A DNA stretch of 64,000 bases from Geomesophilobacter sediminis (GCF_016458275.1 NZ_JAEMHM010000016.1:62001-126000); one strand, 5' to 3'; numbered from the stretch's first letter, positions 1 to 8,474 are shown. The notes: generated by a model from the letters alone, not told the origin. Program-made: numbers and translations.

Positions 1-43
1 ATTGTTCATTTTTTTGCCGCTGCCGATTAAGGGGGGAGGAGAC

Positions 44-1207
44 ATGTTTCAGTTCGATGAGAGCATCGACCAAAGCGCGAAGATCAAGGTAATCGGAGTC
101 GGCGGAAGTGGTGGCAACGCCGTCAACACCATGATGGATGTGGGGATTGCCGGAGTTGACTTCATCGTCGCGAACACGGACGCCCAGGCGCTCCGCATGT
201 CCAAGGCGCCGGTGAAGATCCAGATCGGGACCCAGATGACCAAGGGGCTCGGGGCGGGCGCTAATCCCAACGTCGGGCGCGAGGCTGCGCTCGAAGACAA
301 GGAAAAGCTGGTCGAATCACTCAAGGGCGCGGACATGATCTTCATCGCCGCCGGCATGGGCGGCGGCACCGGGACCGGCGCGGCTCCGGTCATCGCCGAA
401 GTGGCCCGCGAGGCGGGAGCTCTCACCGTCGGCGTGGTCACCAAGCCGTTCACCCGCGAAGGGCGCCAACGTCTGGCCAAGGGTGAAGACGGCATCAAGG
501 AACTGAAAAAGCACGTTGACTCCCTCATCGTGATCCCGAACGACCGGCTCCTCGGTCTGGCCGGCAAGTCCATGTCGATCCTCGACGCCTTCAAGCCTTC
601 CGACGACGTGCTCCGCCAGGCGGTCCAGGGCATTTCCGACCTGATCACCCAGTCCGGCATGATCAACGTCGACTTCGCGGATGTGAAGTCGATCATGAGC
701 GAACGCGGCATGGCGATGATGGGTATCGGACTGGGCACCGGTGAAAACCGTGCCGTCGACGCCGCGACCAAAGCGATTTCCAGCCCCCTTCTGGAAGACA
801 TCGACATCTCCGGCGCCAAGGGCGTTCTGGTCAACATCTCCGGATCCGCCAGCATGACCATGGACGAGTTCGACGCGGCGAGCCGCATCATCCACGAGAA
901 AGTCCACGAAGACGCCAACATCATCGTCGGTCTGGTCATTGACGAGACCCTCGGCGAGACCATCAAGATCACCGCGATTGCCACCGGTTTCGGCGACCGT
1001 TTCGATGTCGAGAAGAGCCGTCAGGAGCTGCGCAGCGTGACCGCTGCCGCTGCCGCCAAGCCGGTTGAAGTCAACCTCGAGATCCCGACCATCGTGCGCC
1101 GTCAGCAACAGCAGCGCGAAGTGCCGCAAAACCGTAACCGCAACTTCTTCATGGAAGAGGAAGACCAGTACGACATTCCGACCTTCCTCCGCAAATCGGT
1201 CGACTAG
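44..1207 (+). CDS. ftsZ: Cell division protein FtsZ
   Basis: Tubulin-like GTPase that polymerises into the cytokinetic Z ring at mid-cell. The 387-residue product has the tubulin signature GGGTGTG at residues 106-112 in the N-terminal GTP-binding domain, the NTD and GGSGGNAV nucleotide-contact motifs before it, and a C-terminal activation domain. A Gln/Asn-rich linker then leads to the conserved terminal peptide [11 protein letters not shown], which in this family binds FtsA and other membrane tethers. The ATG at 44 is chosen because a strong GGGGGGAGGAG ribosome site lies just before it; an in-frame TTG at position 2 would add residues foreign to the family. The rest of the division cluster presumably lies to the left of the window. 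An intrinsic terminator follows directly. Confidence 0.98.
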   Translation: MFQFDESIDQSAKIKVIGVGGSGGNAVNTMMDVGIAGVDFIVANTDAQALRMSKAPVKIQIGTQMTKGLGAGANPNVGREAALEDKEKLVESLKGADMIFIAAGMGGGTGTGAAPVIAEVAREAGALTVGVVTKPFTREGRQRLAKGEDGIKELKKHVDSLIVIPNDRLLGLAGKSMSILDAFKPSDDVLRQAVQGISDLITQSGMINVDFADVKSIMSERGMAMMGIGLGTGENRAVDAATKAISSPLLEDIDISGAKGVLVNISGSASMTMDEFDAASRIIHEKVHEDANIIVGLVIDETLGETIKITAIATGFGDRFDVEKSRQELRSVTAAAAAKPVEVNLEIPTIVRRQQQQREVPQNRNRNFFMEEEDQYDIPTFLRKSVD

Positions 1208-1229
1208 CAGCACCCTCCGAACTGAAACA

Positions 1230-1267
1230 AAAAAGCCCGGTCCTTCCAAAGGACCGGGCTTTTTTTT
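1230..1267 (+). terminator. Intrinsic terminator after ftsZ
   Basis: A perfect 10-bp stem (AGCCCGGTCC at 1234-1243 with GGACCGGGCT at 1251-1260) is followed by a run of eight T. It closes the ftsZ transcript 25 bases after the stop codon. Confidence 0.93.
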
Positions 1268-1295
1268 ATCCCAGAGGCACGCGGAAGGAAAACCT

Positions 1296-1336
1296 GTGGG
1301 CGCGCCATTCCTGGCGCGAATTGCCAGTGCCGGTGA
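1296..1336 (+). repeat. Dispersed palindromic repeat, family A (copy 1)
   Basis: GTGGGCGCGCC..TGGCGCGAA followed by a degenerate GCCAGTGCCGG stem. It matches the element seen at 14620, 21978, 29196, 32212, 35084, 38039, 44387 and 51661. REP-like, intergenic. Confidence 0.7.
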
Positions 1337-1423
1337 AAAACCTTTGTAGATATTTCAGGAAAGGAGTAGAAACGCTTGCCAGGTGAAGAAGACCTGAGCG
1401 TCCATCTTGAAGGAGACCCGACC

Positions 1424-1987
1424 ATGAAGATAGTAACTCTCCTCGGCAGCCCACGCGCCGACTCGCACAGCTCCGCCATCGCCCAGCGCTTGAACGATAC
1501 CGCCGCCCAACTTGGTGCCGACACCCAGACCTTCGCATTGAACAAGATGTCCTATCGCGGCTGCCAGGGGTGCTACGCCTGCAAGACGCCCCTCGATCAT
1601 TGCGCCGTGAAAGACGATCTCTCCGAAGCCCTCGAAGCGGTGCGCAACGCCGACGCGCTGGTCTTGACCACCCCGGTTTACTACGGCGACGTCACCGCCC
1701 AACTCAAAGGCTTTATTGACCGCACGTTCGCCTATCTCAAACCCGACTTCCTCACAAATCCCGCACCGAGCCGCCTGGCTCCGAAGAAGCTGGTCTTCAT
1801 CATCACGCAGGGGCATCCGGATGAAAACCTGTACGCTGATATTTATCAGCGCAACGCGACCTGCTTCACAGCGATCGGTTTCACCGAGATCCATCTGATC
1901 CGCGCCTGCGGCGTTGGACCTGGCACCACGATTCCTGAGGCGGTCATGCAGCAAGCCGAAGCAACTGCCCGTGCGTTGATGTCATAG
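1424..1987 (+). CDS. Flavodoxin-fold NAD(P)H-dependent reductase, iron-sulfur flavoprotein-like
   Basis: A 187-residue flavodoxin-fold protein of the NADPH-dependent FMN reductase superfamily, expected to be cytoplasmic and to carry FMN. The N-terminal MKIVTLLGSPR is the phosphate-binding loop and TTPVYYGDVTAQLKGFIDR is the second flavin-contact segment. Between them, around residues 47-59, lies a compact CX2CX2CX6C cluster, the spacing known from archaeal iron-sulfur flavoproteins, so a 4Fe-4S cluster is plausible; this is inference. The ATG at 1424 has AAGGAG seven bases upstream; earlier in-frame starts have no ribosome site. It is a single-gene unit closed by a terminator at 2056. A paralogue with the same Cys spacing lies at 17215-17763. 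Confidence 0.82.
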   Translation: MKIVTLLGSPRADSHSSAIAQRLNDTAAQLGADTQTFALNKMSYRGCQGCYACKTPLDHCAVKDDLSEALEAVRNADALVLTTPVYYGDVTAQLKGFIDRTFAYLKPDFLTNPAPSRLAPKKLVFIITQGHPDENLYADIYQRNATCFTAIGFTEIHLIRACGVGPGTTIPEAVMQQAEATARALMS

Positions 1988-2055
1988 CGGCAGTGACTGG
2001 CTACGAAGGACCCCATTACCCATCCTCCATGGCGGCAGATTATAGCGAAAAAAAA

Positions 2056-2091
2056 AGAGGCTGCTTCCATCATGGAAGTAGCCTCTTTTTT
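2056..2091. terminator. Bidirectional intrinsic terminator
   Basis: A 15-bp stem with one mismatch (AGAGGCTGCTTCCAT at 2056-2070, ATGGAAGTAGCCTCT at 2072-2086) is flanked by A8 on the left and T6 on the right. It serves the flavoprotein gene on the plus strand and the hypothetical gene ending at 2111 on the minus strand. Confidence 0.9.
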
Positions 2092-2110
2092 GCTGCCGAC
2101 GCACCAGCCG

Positions 2111-2425
2111 TTACTTTTTCACCCTGAGCGGCCGGTTCAGCGGTTTGAGGTGGAGAGCACCGAGGTGTTCGATGCTCAGGTTGTGGAGGCAGGCCAGCAT
2201 GAGCTGGTCGCCCAGTTCGTCCACGGTTTTTCCGCATACCTGGAAGGCGACCTCTCCCTCGGCGTCGGTCACCCGCACATGCGTCAGGTCGCCCATCCGG
2301 CACATCTCAAAGCCCTTCTCCCGGTGATCGTCCATCCCGAGGGAGAGAAGACTCAAAGCAATCGACTCCAAAAGCGCACGGCCGATTTCAGTCGGCGGAT
2401 CATCGGTCACCTCACCCTGCTTCAT
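2111..2425 (-). CDS. Hypothetical protein (104 aa)
   Basis: I do not recognise this protein. It is acidic to neutral, with no signal peptide or membrane span. The middle segment (MCRMGDLTHVRVTDAEGEV) and the following FQVCGKTVDELGDQLMLACLHNL look like a small alpha/beta domain. Its three cysteines are not arranged as a metal site. The ATG at 2425 is chosen because GGAGG lies nine bases upstream; a start 29 codons earlier is open but has no ribosome site. It lies downstream of the FN3-like gene on the same strand with a 97-base gap, so the two may be cotranscribed. It shares the terminator at 2056. Confidence 0.65.
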   Translation of the reverse strand: MKQGEVTDDPPTEIGRALLESIALSLLSLGMDDHREKGFEMCRMGDLTHVRVTDAEGEVAFQVCGKTVDELGDQLMLACLHNLSIEHLGALHLKPLNRPLRVKK

Positions 2426-2522
2426 ACCCATCATCCTCCATGCTGATCGAGCCTCTGGTGGCGAAAGCCTAAGTGTCACCAGAAGCTGCAAATAACCAAG
2501 GCAGTCGACCAAAACCGCAATC

Positions 2523-3161
2523 TCATACCGGCATGATCGTCTTCACCTGCGACCAGGGACCTCTTCCTTTGGGACCGATAGGCCGGATGCGGAAGGAGTA
2601 GTTTTTCCCGGGCTGAAGCCCGGTAACCTCGATGTGCGAGATGTGCACGTAGATTCCCTGTTCGCGCCAGTTCTCTTCAATGGTCGGGTCACCGTCGGTA
2701 ATCTGCAGCTCGTAGCTCCCGGCGCCGTGGACCCTGAGCGACCGGATCAGCAGCGTGCCGGAAAGGTGCCCTCGTTTGATTTCCAGGACCATGGCGGTCA
2801 GATTGGCTGGGGCCTGGCCTTTAGTGCTTTGTTTGGCAAGGGCGAAGCCGCTCAGGCGAAGTTTCATCACATCCCCCGCGCAGACTAACTCCACGTGTTT
2901 AGCCATCTTCTTAATATGCTCAGCGACCCGACGACGAGCGACTTTTCTCAGCTGGACCTTGACCGAGTCACGGTTCGCCGCGGCGTCGAAAGCGGTTTGG
3001 TACAAATCGATGCTTTCCCCAAGATCCGCAATCGATGGGACGTAGGGCGGCACGTTGCCGGTAAAGGCTTCATGGCAGGCCAGAGCGGCAAGCAGGGCTC
3101 GGGCGGAGAAGAGGAAGTCCTTATCTTTCAATGAGCTGAAGTCGGTGATCAATGCGCCCAT
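2523..3161 (-). CDS. Fibronectin type III-like domain protein (212 aa)
   Basis: The C-terminal third (about residues 125-212) reads as a fibronectin type III-like beta sandwich, with GLQPGKNYSFRIRPIGPKGRGPWS near the end matching the family's E-F loop and G strand. The N-terminal 120 residues are helical and resemble proteins that measure a fixed count of subunits or elements (SARALLAALACHEAF, then a basic RKVARRRVAEHIKKMAKHVE helix). No signal peptide is visible, so it is probably cytoplasmic despite the FN3 fold. The ATG at 3161 follows GAGG with a seven-base gap. Function unknown. Confidence 0.72.
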   Translation of the reverse strand: MGALITDFSSLKDKDFLFSARALLAALACHEAFTGNVPPYVPSIADLGESIDLYQTAFDAAANRDSVKVQLRKVARRRVAEHIKKMAKHVELVCAGDVMKLRLSGFALAKQSTKGQAPANLTAMVLEIKRGHLSGTLLIRSLRVHGAGSYELQITDGDPTIEENWREQGIYVHISHIEVTGLQPGKNYSFRIRPIGPKGRGPWSQVKTIMPV

Positions 3162-3754
3162 AACCACACCTCGTTCGTAGTTTAGTGGTGGCTAATTTCT
3201 AGAAGTATAAATCAGGCGGGCGGCAATGCAAGAGGCAAAAGCGGTAAATCGCTCGGGAGGCTGATAGTTGGGGAGCCTAATAAACGTAACACTTGATACC
3301 AAGGACCCATATCCTTGGCACCGCGTATCACGCTGCGCGGGAATGCGCCTGGGATTCCGGGCTGTTAGTTGGGGAGGGCTGCCCGCACACTTGCCAAGGC
3401 ACTTGGTGCCAAGAGTTTCGAAGACGTAAAGCGACGGGGAAGTTTCCGGGTACGAAGCTTTCGATACCGGGGGGGCCCGTCGGGTACCGGAGCCGTTAAG
3501 GACAGGGGCTGGCCGAAAAAGGGACAGGGCGTCTGGGATGAATTGTGAAACCGATGATAATCAAGCAGGTTAGGCTCTGTGTGACTAACGGGGACATTAT
3601 GTCCTTTAAAGGGACGCGCGGGACCTTTCTGAGGACGTAAGTGGTGGTAATTCTGTACCATCGCGGCTGGCATACACCCTGCTTTGTGGTCAATAGGCCA
3701 CGGAAAGCCCCCCAGTCAAAGGAGGGAGGGGGCGAGCTGGCGGAGGAGGGTGAT
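3162..3754. other. Long intergenic region with local inverted repeats and a 100-bp spaced duplication
   Basis: No supported gene. It contains the hairpins CCAAGG-8-CCTTGG (3299-3318) and CTTGG-2-CCAAG (3402-3413), a direct repeat TAGTTGGGGAG at about 3266 and again 100 bases later, and a riboswitch-like string at 3423-3439 (see findings). It forms the 5' region of the response-regulator gene at 3755. Confidence 0.5.
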
Positions 3755-4198
3755 ATGGCGAAGAGATGTTTGATCGTCGATGATGATGCAATGAGTTGTG
3801 AAATGATGCACCGGATGCTCCGCGGTTACTTTCAGTGCACGGCAGTGATGAGCGGCCAACACGCCTGGGAGCTGATCGACCTGAATTACCAGGCCGGCAC
3901 CCCCTACGAACTGATCTGCTGCGATCTCCACATGCCCGGTCTGGACGGCCGGACCCTGATCGGGAAGCTGCGCGCCCTGGAAGCGTCGGGGGAGAATGCG
4001 AACGAGAAGAAGACCAAGGTCTTTGTGGTAAGCGCGAGTAACTCGGCCAATGACATTGTAGATACGTTCATGAGTGGTGCCGCGGACGGGTACATTCTCA
4101 AACCCTGTCGTGCCCCACAGCTGCAACGGCTCCTGGCAGAAAACGGTTTCGATCCGGAACCAAACCCGCCGAATGCCCCACTGAGTGTTTTCGCCTGA
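3755..4198 (+). CDS. Single-domain response regulator (CheY-like)
   Basis: A stand-alone receiver domain of 147 residues, cytoplasmic. The acidic pocket VDDD is at residues 8-11, the phosphoacceptor Asp57 is in CCDLHMPGLDG, the switch Ser93 is in VVSAS, and the invariant Lys116 is in LKPC. No output domain follows, only about 25 residues of Pro-rich tail. It should act by protein contact, for example as a phosphate sink, a phosphorelay intermediate or a motor effector. The helix between beta 3 and beta 4 carries an insertion (ASGENANEKKTK) compared with CheY. The start is fixed by GGAGGAGGG upstream of the ATG at 3755. No kinase is adjacent, so it is an orphan regulator. A terminator follows at 4210. 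Confidence 0.9.
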   Translation: MAKRCLIVDDDAMSCEMMHRMLRGYFQCTAVMSGQHAWELIDLNYQAGTPYELICCDLHMPGLDGRTLIGKLRALEASGENANEKKTKVFVVSASNSANDIVDTFMSGAADGYILKPCRAPQLQRLLAENGFDPEPNPPNAPLSVFA

Positions 4199-4209
4199 GC
4201 AGTAAATGC

Positions 4210-4243
4210 AAAAGGACCTGGCGGTTATCGGCAGGTCCTTTTG
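4210..4243 (+). terminator. Intrinsic terminator after the response regulator
   Basis: An 11-bp stem AAAAGGACCTG (4210-4220) with CAGGTCCTTTT (4232-4242). Confidence 0.85.
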
Positions 4244-4873
4244 GCATTATAAGGCTGCTTAGATTCAGCCCCCACCCAGGAAGGGGGTGGAACCAAGTCC
4301 CGATCCTCCTGGCGCGGGCAAGGCTGTATCGACAGCTGCGGTCGTCGATGACAGCAGATTCAGAAATTCTGTCAAATTTACCTCTGCGGTTGCACCTCGA
4401 AATCCCACCTTCGTCAGGGCTTTGACTCAGCTTTGCCGTCTTGATTAAATTCTTCCCCTCCTAAACGTGTACCAATTTCGGAAACAACGTGCAGGCTCCC
4501 GCTGCGGCGGGACTTGTACCGGCAATGGTTTTTGCCCCCCTCTACCGGTCCCCTTCAGAGTTGGACCGCGTCATTCTTTGCCAGAGCCCCATCCAGCCGC
4601 TGTTTACTCTCCTCCACCGCAAACGATCCCACGCCCTGCCAATTGTGCACGGGAAACCTTTGCCGCGTAAACCTCGGAACGGATGCTGCTCCAGTACGGT
4701 GCGTAGCGAAGAGGAGGCGCTGCACAGCAAGGCGGCCGCAGCCGTGTTTCGATCATTGGGAAAAACTGCCAGAACAACCATGAGGCCGGACCTCTTAAGG
4801 AAGGCCGTGAATGCGGACTGACTGAAGCATTCCAGGTTTTGGCACGACACGACACCGTAAGGAGGAGAAAGAA
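4244..4873. other. Intergenic region, no gene seen
   Basis: 630 bases without a credible reading frame: short frames are open but lack ribosome sites and family-like composition. A CCCCCACCC/GGGGGTGG hairpin sits at 4270-4290. A possible sigma-70 promoter (TTGACT 4422-4427, 18-base gap, TAAATT 4446-4451) would give the His-rich gene at 4874 a leader of about 415 bases. Confidence 0.4.
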
Positions 4874-5236
4874 ATGTCAGTAACGGGAGTATCTACCACG
4901 AGCCCGTCGCAAGCCACGTTGCAGCAGGACCTGCAGAGTCTCCGCAGCGCGTGGCAAAGCGGGGACCTCTCCACCGCGAAACAAAGCTTTGCGCAGCTGA
5001 TGCAGGACATGCAAGGCCAGGGGGGCACGGGACAGCCCAAGGGTATGCATGGCCGTCATCACCATCATGGGACTGCCGGAGCCTCCCCGACGAGCAGTAC
5101 CCAGACCGCATCCACCAGCAGCACAACCTCGGATCCCAACCAGCTCGCCCAGAACCTGTTGTCGGTACCGGTCAGCGGCCTGCTGGGATTCGACCCGACC
5201 GCGAATCCGCCGGCGGCCGGCAGCCTGCTTGCCTGA
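4874..5236 (+). CDS. Small His-rich repeat protein, copy 1 (120 aa)
   Basis: Not a named family that I can identify. The N-terminal half holds one helical unit of the form LQQDLQSLRSAWQSGDLSTA followed by KQSFAQLMQDMQ, then a Gly-rich turn and the metal-ligand-like run GRHHHHG. The C-terminal half is low-complexity Ser/Thr/Pro ending GSLLA. The neighbour at 5329 carries two copies of the same unit, so the two are paralogues. No signal peptide or membrane segment is seen. The start is fixed by AAGGAGGAG before the ATG. The pair is separated by a terminator-like hairpin. The His run suggests metal binding, but that is inference only. Confidence 0.8.
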   Translation: MSVTGVSTTSPSQATLQQDLQSLRSAWQSGDLSTAKQSFAQLMQDMQGQGGTGQPKGMHGRHHHHGTAGASPTSSTQTASTSSTTSDPNQLAQNLLSVPVSGLLGFDPTANPPAAGSLLA

Positions 5237-5239
5237 CAC

Positions 5240-5285
5240 AGCCAAACGTCCCACCCCTCCATGGGAGAGGGCGTCTTGGCTTTTT
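5240..5285 (+). terminator. Hairpin/terminator between the two His-rich genes
   Basis: AGCCAA (5240-5245) pairs with TTGGCT (5276-5281) with extended inner pairing (CCCACCCCTCC with GGGAGAGGG) and a T5 tail. It probably lowers read-through into the second gene. Confidence 0.65.
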
Positions 5286-5328
5286 AGACTGGTTCACCGC
5301 AACTTACTATAAACAAAGGAGAAAAGAC

Positions 5329-5763
5329 ATGACTATCTCGAGCGTTTCCGGCAACACCCAGACTTGGCAGACCATGATGCAGCAGCGCAAGCAGGACTTC
5401 AGCCAGCTTGCCAGCGCCCTCAACAACGGCGATCTCTCCGGTGCACAGCAGGCTTTTGCCGACCTCCAGAACATCAGTGGCCAGGGACAGAACACCGCGA
5501 ACTCCAGCCAGACCCAAAGCAGTTCGGCAACCGGGAGCAACAGCGGAAACAGCGGCGTCAAGAACGATTTCGCGGCCCTGTCCCAGGCCCTGCAGTCGGG
5601 TAACCTTGCCGATGCCAAAAGCGCGTTCGCAAAGATCCAGTCGGACATGAAGGCCCAAGGGGGGCGGCACCATCATCGCGGGGCCGGCTCCAACACCGAC
5701 AGTCAAAGCACGACGAACTCGACGGCCCTGCTGGAAAACAGCACCATCAGCGTCTCGGCATAA
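5329..5763 (+). CDS. Small His-rich repeat protein, copy 2 with two repeat units (144 aa)
   Basis: Paralogue of the gene at 4874. It has two helical units: QDFSQLASALNNGDLSGAQQ plus AFADLQN at about residues 22-48, and NDFAALSQALQSGNLADAKS plus AFAKIQSDM at about residues 79-107. The second is followed by GGRHHHRGAG. Linkers and tail are Ser/Thr/Asn/Gln-rich. The common unit is DFxxLxxALxxGxLxxAxxAFAxLQ. Soluble, with no signal peptide. AAAGGAG lies upstream of the ATG at 5329. Repeats of this SGNLxxAxxAF type occur in hypothetical proteins of many soil bacteria, from memory and unverified. A strong terminator closes the pair at 5786. Confidence 0.82.
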   Translation: MTISSVSGNTQTWQTMMQQRKQDFSQLASALNNGDLSGAQQAFADLQNISGQGQNTANSSQTQSSSATGSNSGNSGVKNDFAALSQALQSGNLADAKSAFAKIQSDMKAQGGRHHHRGAGSNTDSQSTTNSTALLENSTISVSA

Positions 5764-5785
5764 CTAGCCGGGGTTGCCTGAACTG

Positions 5786-5838
5786 AAAAGGGGCAAAGAT
5801 GGCCGACGTTCGAGTCGGTCTGTCTTTGCCCCTTTTTT
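5786..5838 (+). terminator. Intrinsic terminator after the His-rich pair
   Basis: A 14-bp stem AAAAGGGGCAAAGA (5786-5799) with TCTTTGCCCCTTTT (5823-5836), an inner CCGAC/GTCGG stem and a long T tract. Confidence 0.92.
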
Positions 5839-5880
5839 TCATGCTCCGTAGGTCGCCCTGCGATCCAAAGGAGCGCGGCG

Positions 5881-6123
5881 TCAGCTGGCTTTCTGCTGCA
5901 ACGCTTCTTCGGCCCGCTGTTTTCTCCGTCTCTCGGCGCTGCGATACTCCGCCACCAGGTCGGGAAGGAACTGAGTGAGGTTCTCCAACCGCTCCTCAGT
6001 AATATGATAGGACCTGTTTTCTTGCTGCTCGCACGTCTTACTCAAGATATCGCTCTCCTCAAGAGGAAGACGCGGATCGACGAGCATGCGTAAGGCGATC
6101 GCCTTCTGTTGTTCGGTCATCAT
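5881..6123 (-). CDS. Hypothetical protein (80 aa)
   Basis: A short, charged, mostly helical protein with no recognisable domain. Residues from about 44 on (EERLENLTQFLPDLVAEYRSAERRRKQRAEEALQQ) form one long amphipathic, possibly coiled-coil, helix. The start at 6123 (tandem ATG ATG) has AGGGA six bases upstream; the frame is open far beyond it but without a ribosome site. It sits between the His-rich pair and the chemoreceptor on the chemoreceptor strand, but the receptor terminator at 6287 separates them, so it is transcribed on its own. Confidence 0.6.
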   Translation of the reverse strand: MMTEQQKAIALRMLVDPRLPLEESDILSKTCEQQENRSYHITEERLENLTQFLPDLVAEYRSAERRRKQRAEEALQQKAS

Positions 6124-6281
6124 GTCAGGTCCCTGCCTTTGCGGAAGGATTCGTTCTTCATCCAGAAGTATGATGGCTGAGGGAAACTGTACTGTAAAAG
6201 GTAATATCTGAATAAGGAGAAACGAAGAAAGTTCAGTGAGGGAGTTGTGTGGTAAAAAGCAGCGAAGGTGATGATTCGGAC

Positions 6282-6316
6282 AAAAAGGGCCGGCTAGAAG
6301 TAGCCGGCCCCTATTT
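6282..6316 (-). terminator. Intrinsic terminator after the chemoreceptor
   Basis: A perfect 10-bp stem GGGCCGGCTA/TAGCCGGCCC (6287-6310) with a 4-base loop. On the minus strand it is followed by T5, 70 bases beyond the chemoreceptor stop. Confidence 0.88.
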
Positions 6317-6382
6317 TTGCGGCCTGGAGGAACGGTCGGTGCCCGATCGGAAAAGCAATGATTTCGGCGCCCAGCCCGGCTC

Positions 6383-8005
6383 TTACGCCGCCAGCCGGAA
6401 GCGCCCCACGTTTTGGTGCAATTCATCGGCAAGCCGGGTCAGCTCGCTTGCCGCATTGTCGGTCTCCTGCGCTCCCCGGGCGGAGTTGCGGACGATTTCG
6501 GTGATCCGCTGCATGTTCGCACTGATCTCGCTGGTCGTGGCGGTTTGCTCTTCCGCAGCCGTTGCGATCTGGCTTGCCTGTTGGGTGACCGCGGCGATTT
6601 GTTCGAGAATCGCTTCCAGGGCATCCCCCGAACGCGCCACCTCGCCGGTTCCTCTCTCAACCTCGCTTACCCCCTGGTTCATCGCTTCGACAGCTTCCTT
6701 GGTCTCGCCCTGAATGGTCTTGATCATCAGACCGATCTCGCGGGTCGCCTTGGTCGTTCTCTCCGCCAGCGCCCGTACCTCGTCGGCCACCACGGCAAAG
6801 CCGCGTCCCTGCTCGCCGGCCCGGGCCGCCTCGATTGCAGCGTTAAGTGCAAGGAGGTTGGTCTGGTCGGCGATGTCCTCGATGGTACCGACGATCTCGC
6901 CGATCTGTTCGGAGCGGCTACCGAGGCTTGCCACCGTGTCCGCAGCACTCTTGACGCAGCCCGCGATGGCTTCCATGGCGGAGATGCTCCGCTGCACCAC
7001 GTGGGAGCCCTCTACTGCCGCATTGTGGGCCCGGCCGGCGGTCGTTGCCGTGATGTGGCAGCTGTTGGCAATGTCATTCGATGTCGCCGCCATCTCCTCG
7101 CCGGCGGTCCCGACCGTGTGCGACTGCTGCACGACTTGGTCGGCGCCGGTAACCATTTCCTTTGACGTGCTGTGCAACTGGGTCGCCGCCGAGGAAACGG
7201 CCATCGATGCCTTGGTTACCGCGCCGATGGTCTGCTTCATGTTGCCGACCATATGGTGCATGGCACGCAGGAGCTGAGCGACCTCGTCGGTGCCGCTGTG
7301 GTCGACGTCCACGGAGAGATCGCCCTCCGCGATGCGGTCGGCGACGGCAACGCAGGAACGGATCCGGCGAGTGATGGCCCTCGCGATGAGGCCGGAGATG
7401 AGAAAGCTGACCGCCAGGGCGGCGGCAGTGCTGGCGAGCAGGAGCACCTTTTCCGTTTTGCCGCTGCTGATGGCCGCTTCGGTCTTGGCTGCCGCGCGGG
7501 CCTGGAAGTAATCGTCGAGATCCTTGCTGGCGTCCCGCACCCGTTCGAAGGCGGCTTTGCCTTCGTTTTTGTAAAGCTCGATGAAGGAGGACCGGTCACC
7601 CTTCATCCCCGCCTCGATCAGCTTCTGGTTGGTCAGCTTGCCGGTGGCAAGGGCGTCCTTGAGTTTGCCCAACAGCCTTTGCCCGTCCTCGCTGGTGGCG
7701 TTCTTGGCGACGGCATCCAGTTTGGCCTTGTAGGCTTTGCGCAGTGCGCCAATCCCCTCCAACATCTTCTGCCGTTCGGCCTCGTCGTCGGTGAGGGCCA
7801 GCCCTTTGATGGCGTCGCTGATGCTGGCTGCGAAGGCCACGATGCTCCCTACGTCGTTGCGCACTTGGTCCACCGCTTCAACCTCCCTGAGCTGCCGGGT
7901 GCCGGCTGAAACCGACAGGATGCCGGTGCCGGAACATATCATGAGCAGCAGGGCGGCGATTCCGAACCCGAGGAACAGCTTAGTTTTAATACAGAAACCG
8001 GACAT
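6383..8005 (-). CDS. Methyl-accepting chemotaxis protein
   Basis: Membrane chemoreceptor of 540 residues. Transmembrane helix 1 is at about 9-30. A helical periplasmic ligand domain of about 150 residues follows (four-helix-bundle type, with [29 protein letters not shown]). TM2 is near 190-210, then HAMP ([23 protein letters not shown]). The cytoplasmic hairpin carries the highly conserved tip [21 protein letters not shown], where CheA and CheW bind. There is no C-terminal CheR-tethering pentapeptide (end is GRFRLAA). The start ATG at 8005 follows GGGAGG by five bases. A FliA-type promoter lies 60-86 bases upstream, tying it to the flagellar regulon. Confidence 0.96.
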   Translation of the reverse strand: MSGFCIKTKLFLGFGIAALLLMICSGTGILSVSAGTRQLREVEAVDQVRNDVGSIVAFAASISDAIKGLALTDDEAERQKMLEGIGALRKAYKAKLDAVAKNATSEDGQRLLGKLKDALATGKLTNQKLIEAGMKGDRSSFIELYKNEGKAAFERVRDASKDLDDYFQARAAAKTEAAISSGKTEKVLLLASTAAALAVSFLISGLIARAITRRIRSCVAVADRIAEGDLSVDVDHSGTDEVAQLLRAMHHMVGNMKQTIGAVTKASMAVSSAATQLHSTSKEMVTGADQVVQQSHTVGTAGEEMAATSNDIANSCHITATTAGRAHNAAVEGSHVVQRSISAMEAIAGCVKSAADTVASLGSRSEQIGEIVGTIEDIADQTNLLALNAAIEAARAGEQGRGFAVVADEVRALAERTTKATREIGLMIKTIQGETKEAVEAMNQGVSEVERGTGEVARSGDALEAILEQIAAVTQQASQIATAAEEQTATTSEISANMQRITEIVRNSARGAQETDNAASELTRLADELHQNVGRFRLAA

Positions 8006-8064
8006 GGTGCCTCCCGGCCCGTCTCGGGCCACATTGAAATCGTCGAAGTTGCGGATGGAAACCC

Positions 8065-8091
8065 CTATCGACCGGTTGAAATAAAACTTGA
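8065..8091 (-). promoter_or_regulatory. Sigma-28 (FliA) promoter of the chemoreceptor
   Basis: On the minus strand the sequence reads TCAAGTTT, 11 bases, GTCGATAG. The enterobacterial FliA consensus is TAAAGTTT-N11-GCCGATAA, so 13 of 16 positions match with exact spacing. It lies 60 bases before the start codon. Confidence 0.75.
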
Positions 8092-8474
8092 GTACATAAT
8101 TGCTGCATATTATTTACTTTTTCGTAAGGTGGGCCCTCGGCGTCGGTACCTGGTAACGGTTTCTCCGGCCCGGCAGTCGAGCCGCCACTCAGCCCCCCCG
8201 GTGTATCGAACAGTCAAATTCTTGCCAAGTAGTGAGCTACTGCGTCTTGGGCAGTCATTGGTCTTTTCTTAATAGTGGGCCTGGATGTGCTCACAGGCAA
8301 AGCGAGTAGCCGTTACTCTCACAATAGTCATTGTTTTCCATATGATATGCAAAGATTCTGGCCCGTTAGCTGAGAGAAGTTGTTTCAGTAAGGAAAATTC
8401 ACTGACCCTTATCGTTTCGAGGCATAGCGGTATGGCAAAAGGTGGGTATACTTCGCGGATATGAGGGGAAAAGG
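8092..8474. other. Divergent intergenic region
   Basis: No gene seen. It separates the minus-strand chemoreceptor from the plus-strand efflux operon. It holds a small inverted repeat GTAGTGAGCTAC near 8230 and an AT-rich stretch at 8090-8125. I cannot place the efflux promoter with confidence. Confidence 0.4.

Noticed and set aside
49-984. 311-codon open frame on the minus strand inside ftsZ
   Set aside because: Antisense to a certain gene; open only because of codon composition. Ser/Pro/Met-rich with no ribosome site.
3293-3499. Possible small gene (68 codons) upstream of the response regulator
   Set aside because: No ribosome site, and it lies across hairpins and the riboswitch-like string.
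4467-4821. Three overlapping short plus-strand frames before the His-rich pair
   Set aside because: All are Arg/Pro/Ser-rich, without ribosome sites, and mutually exclusive.
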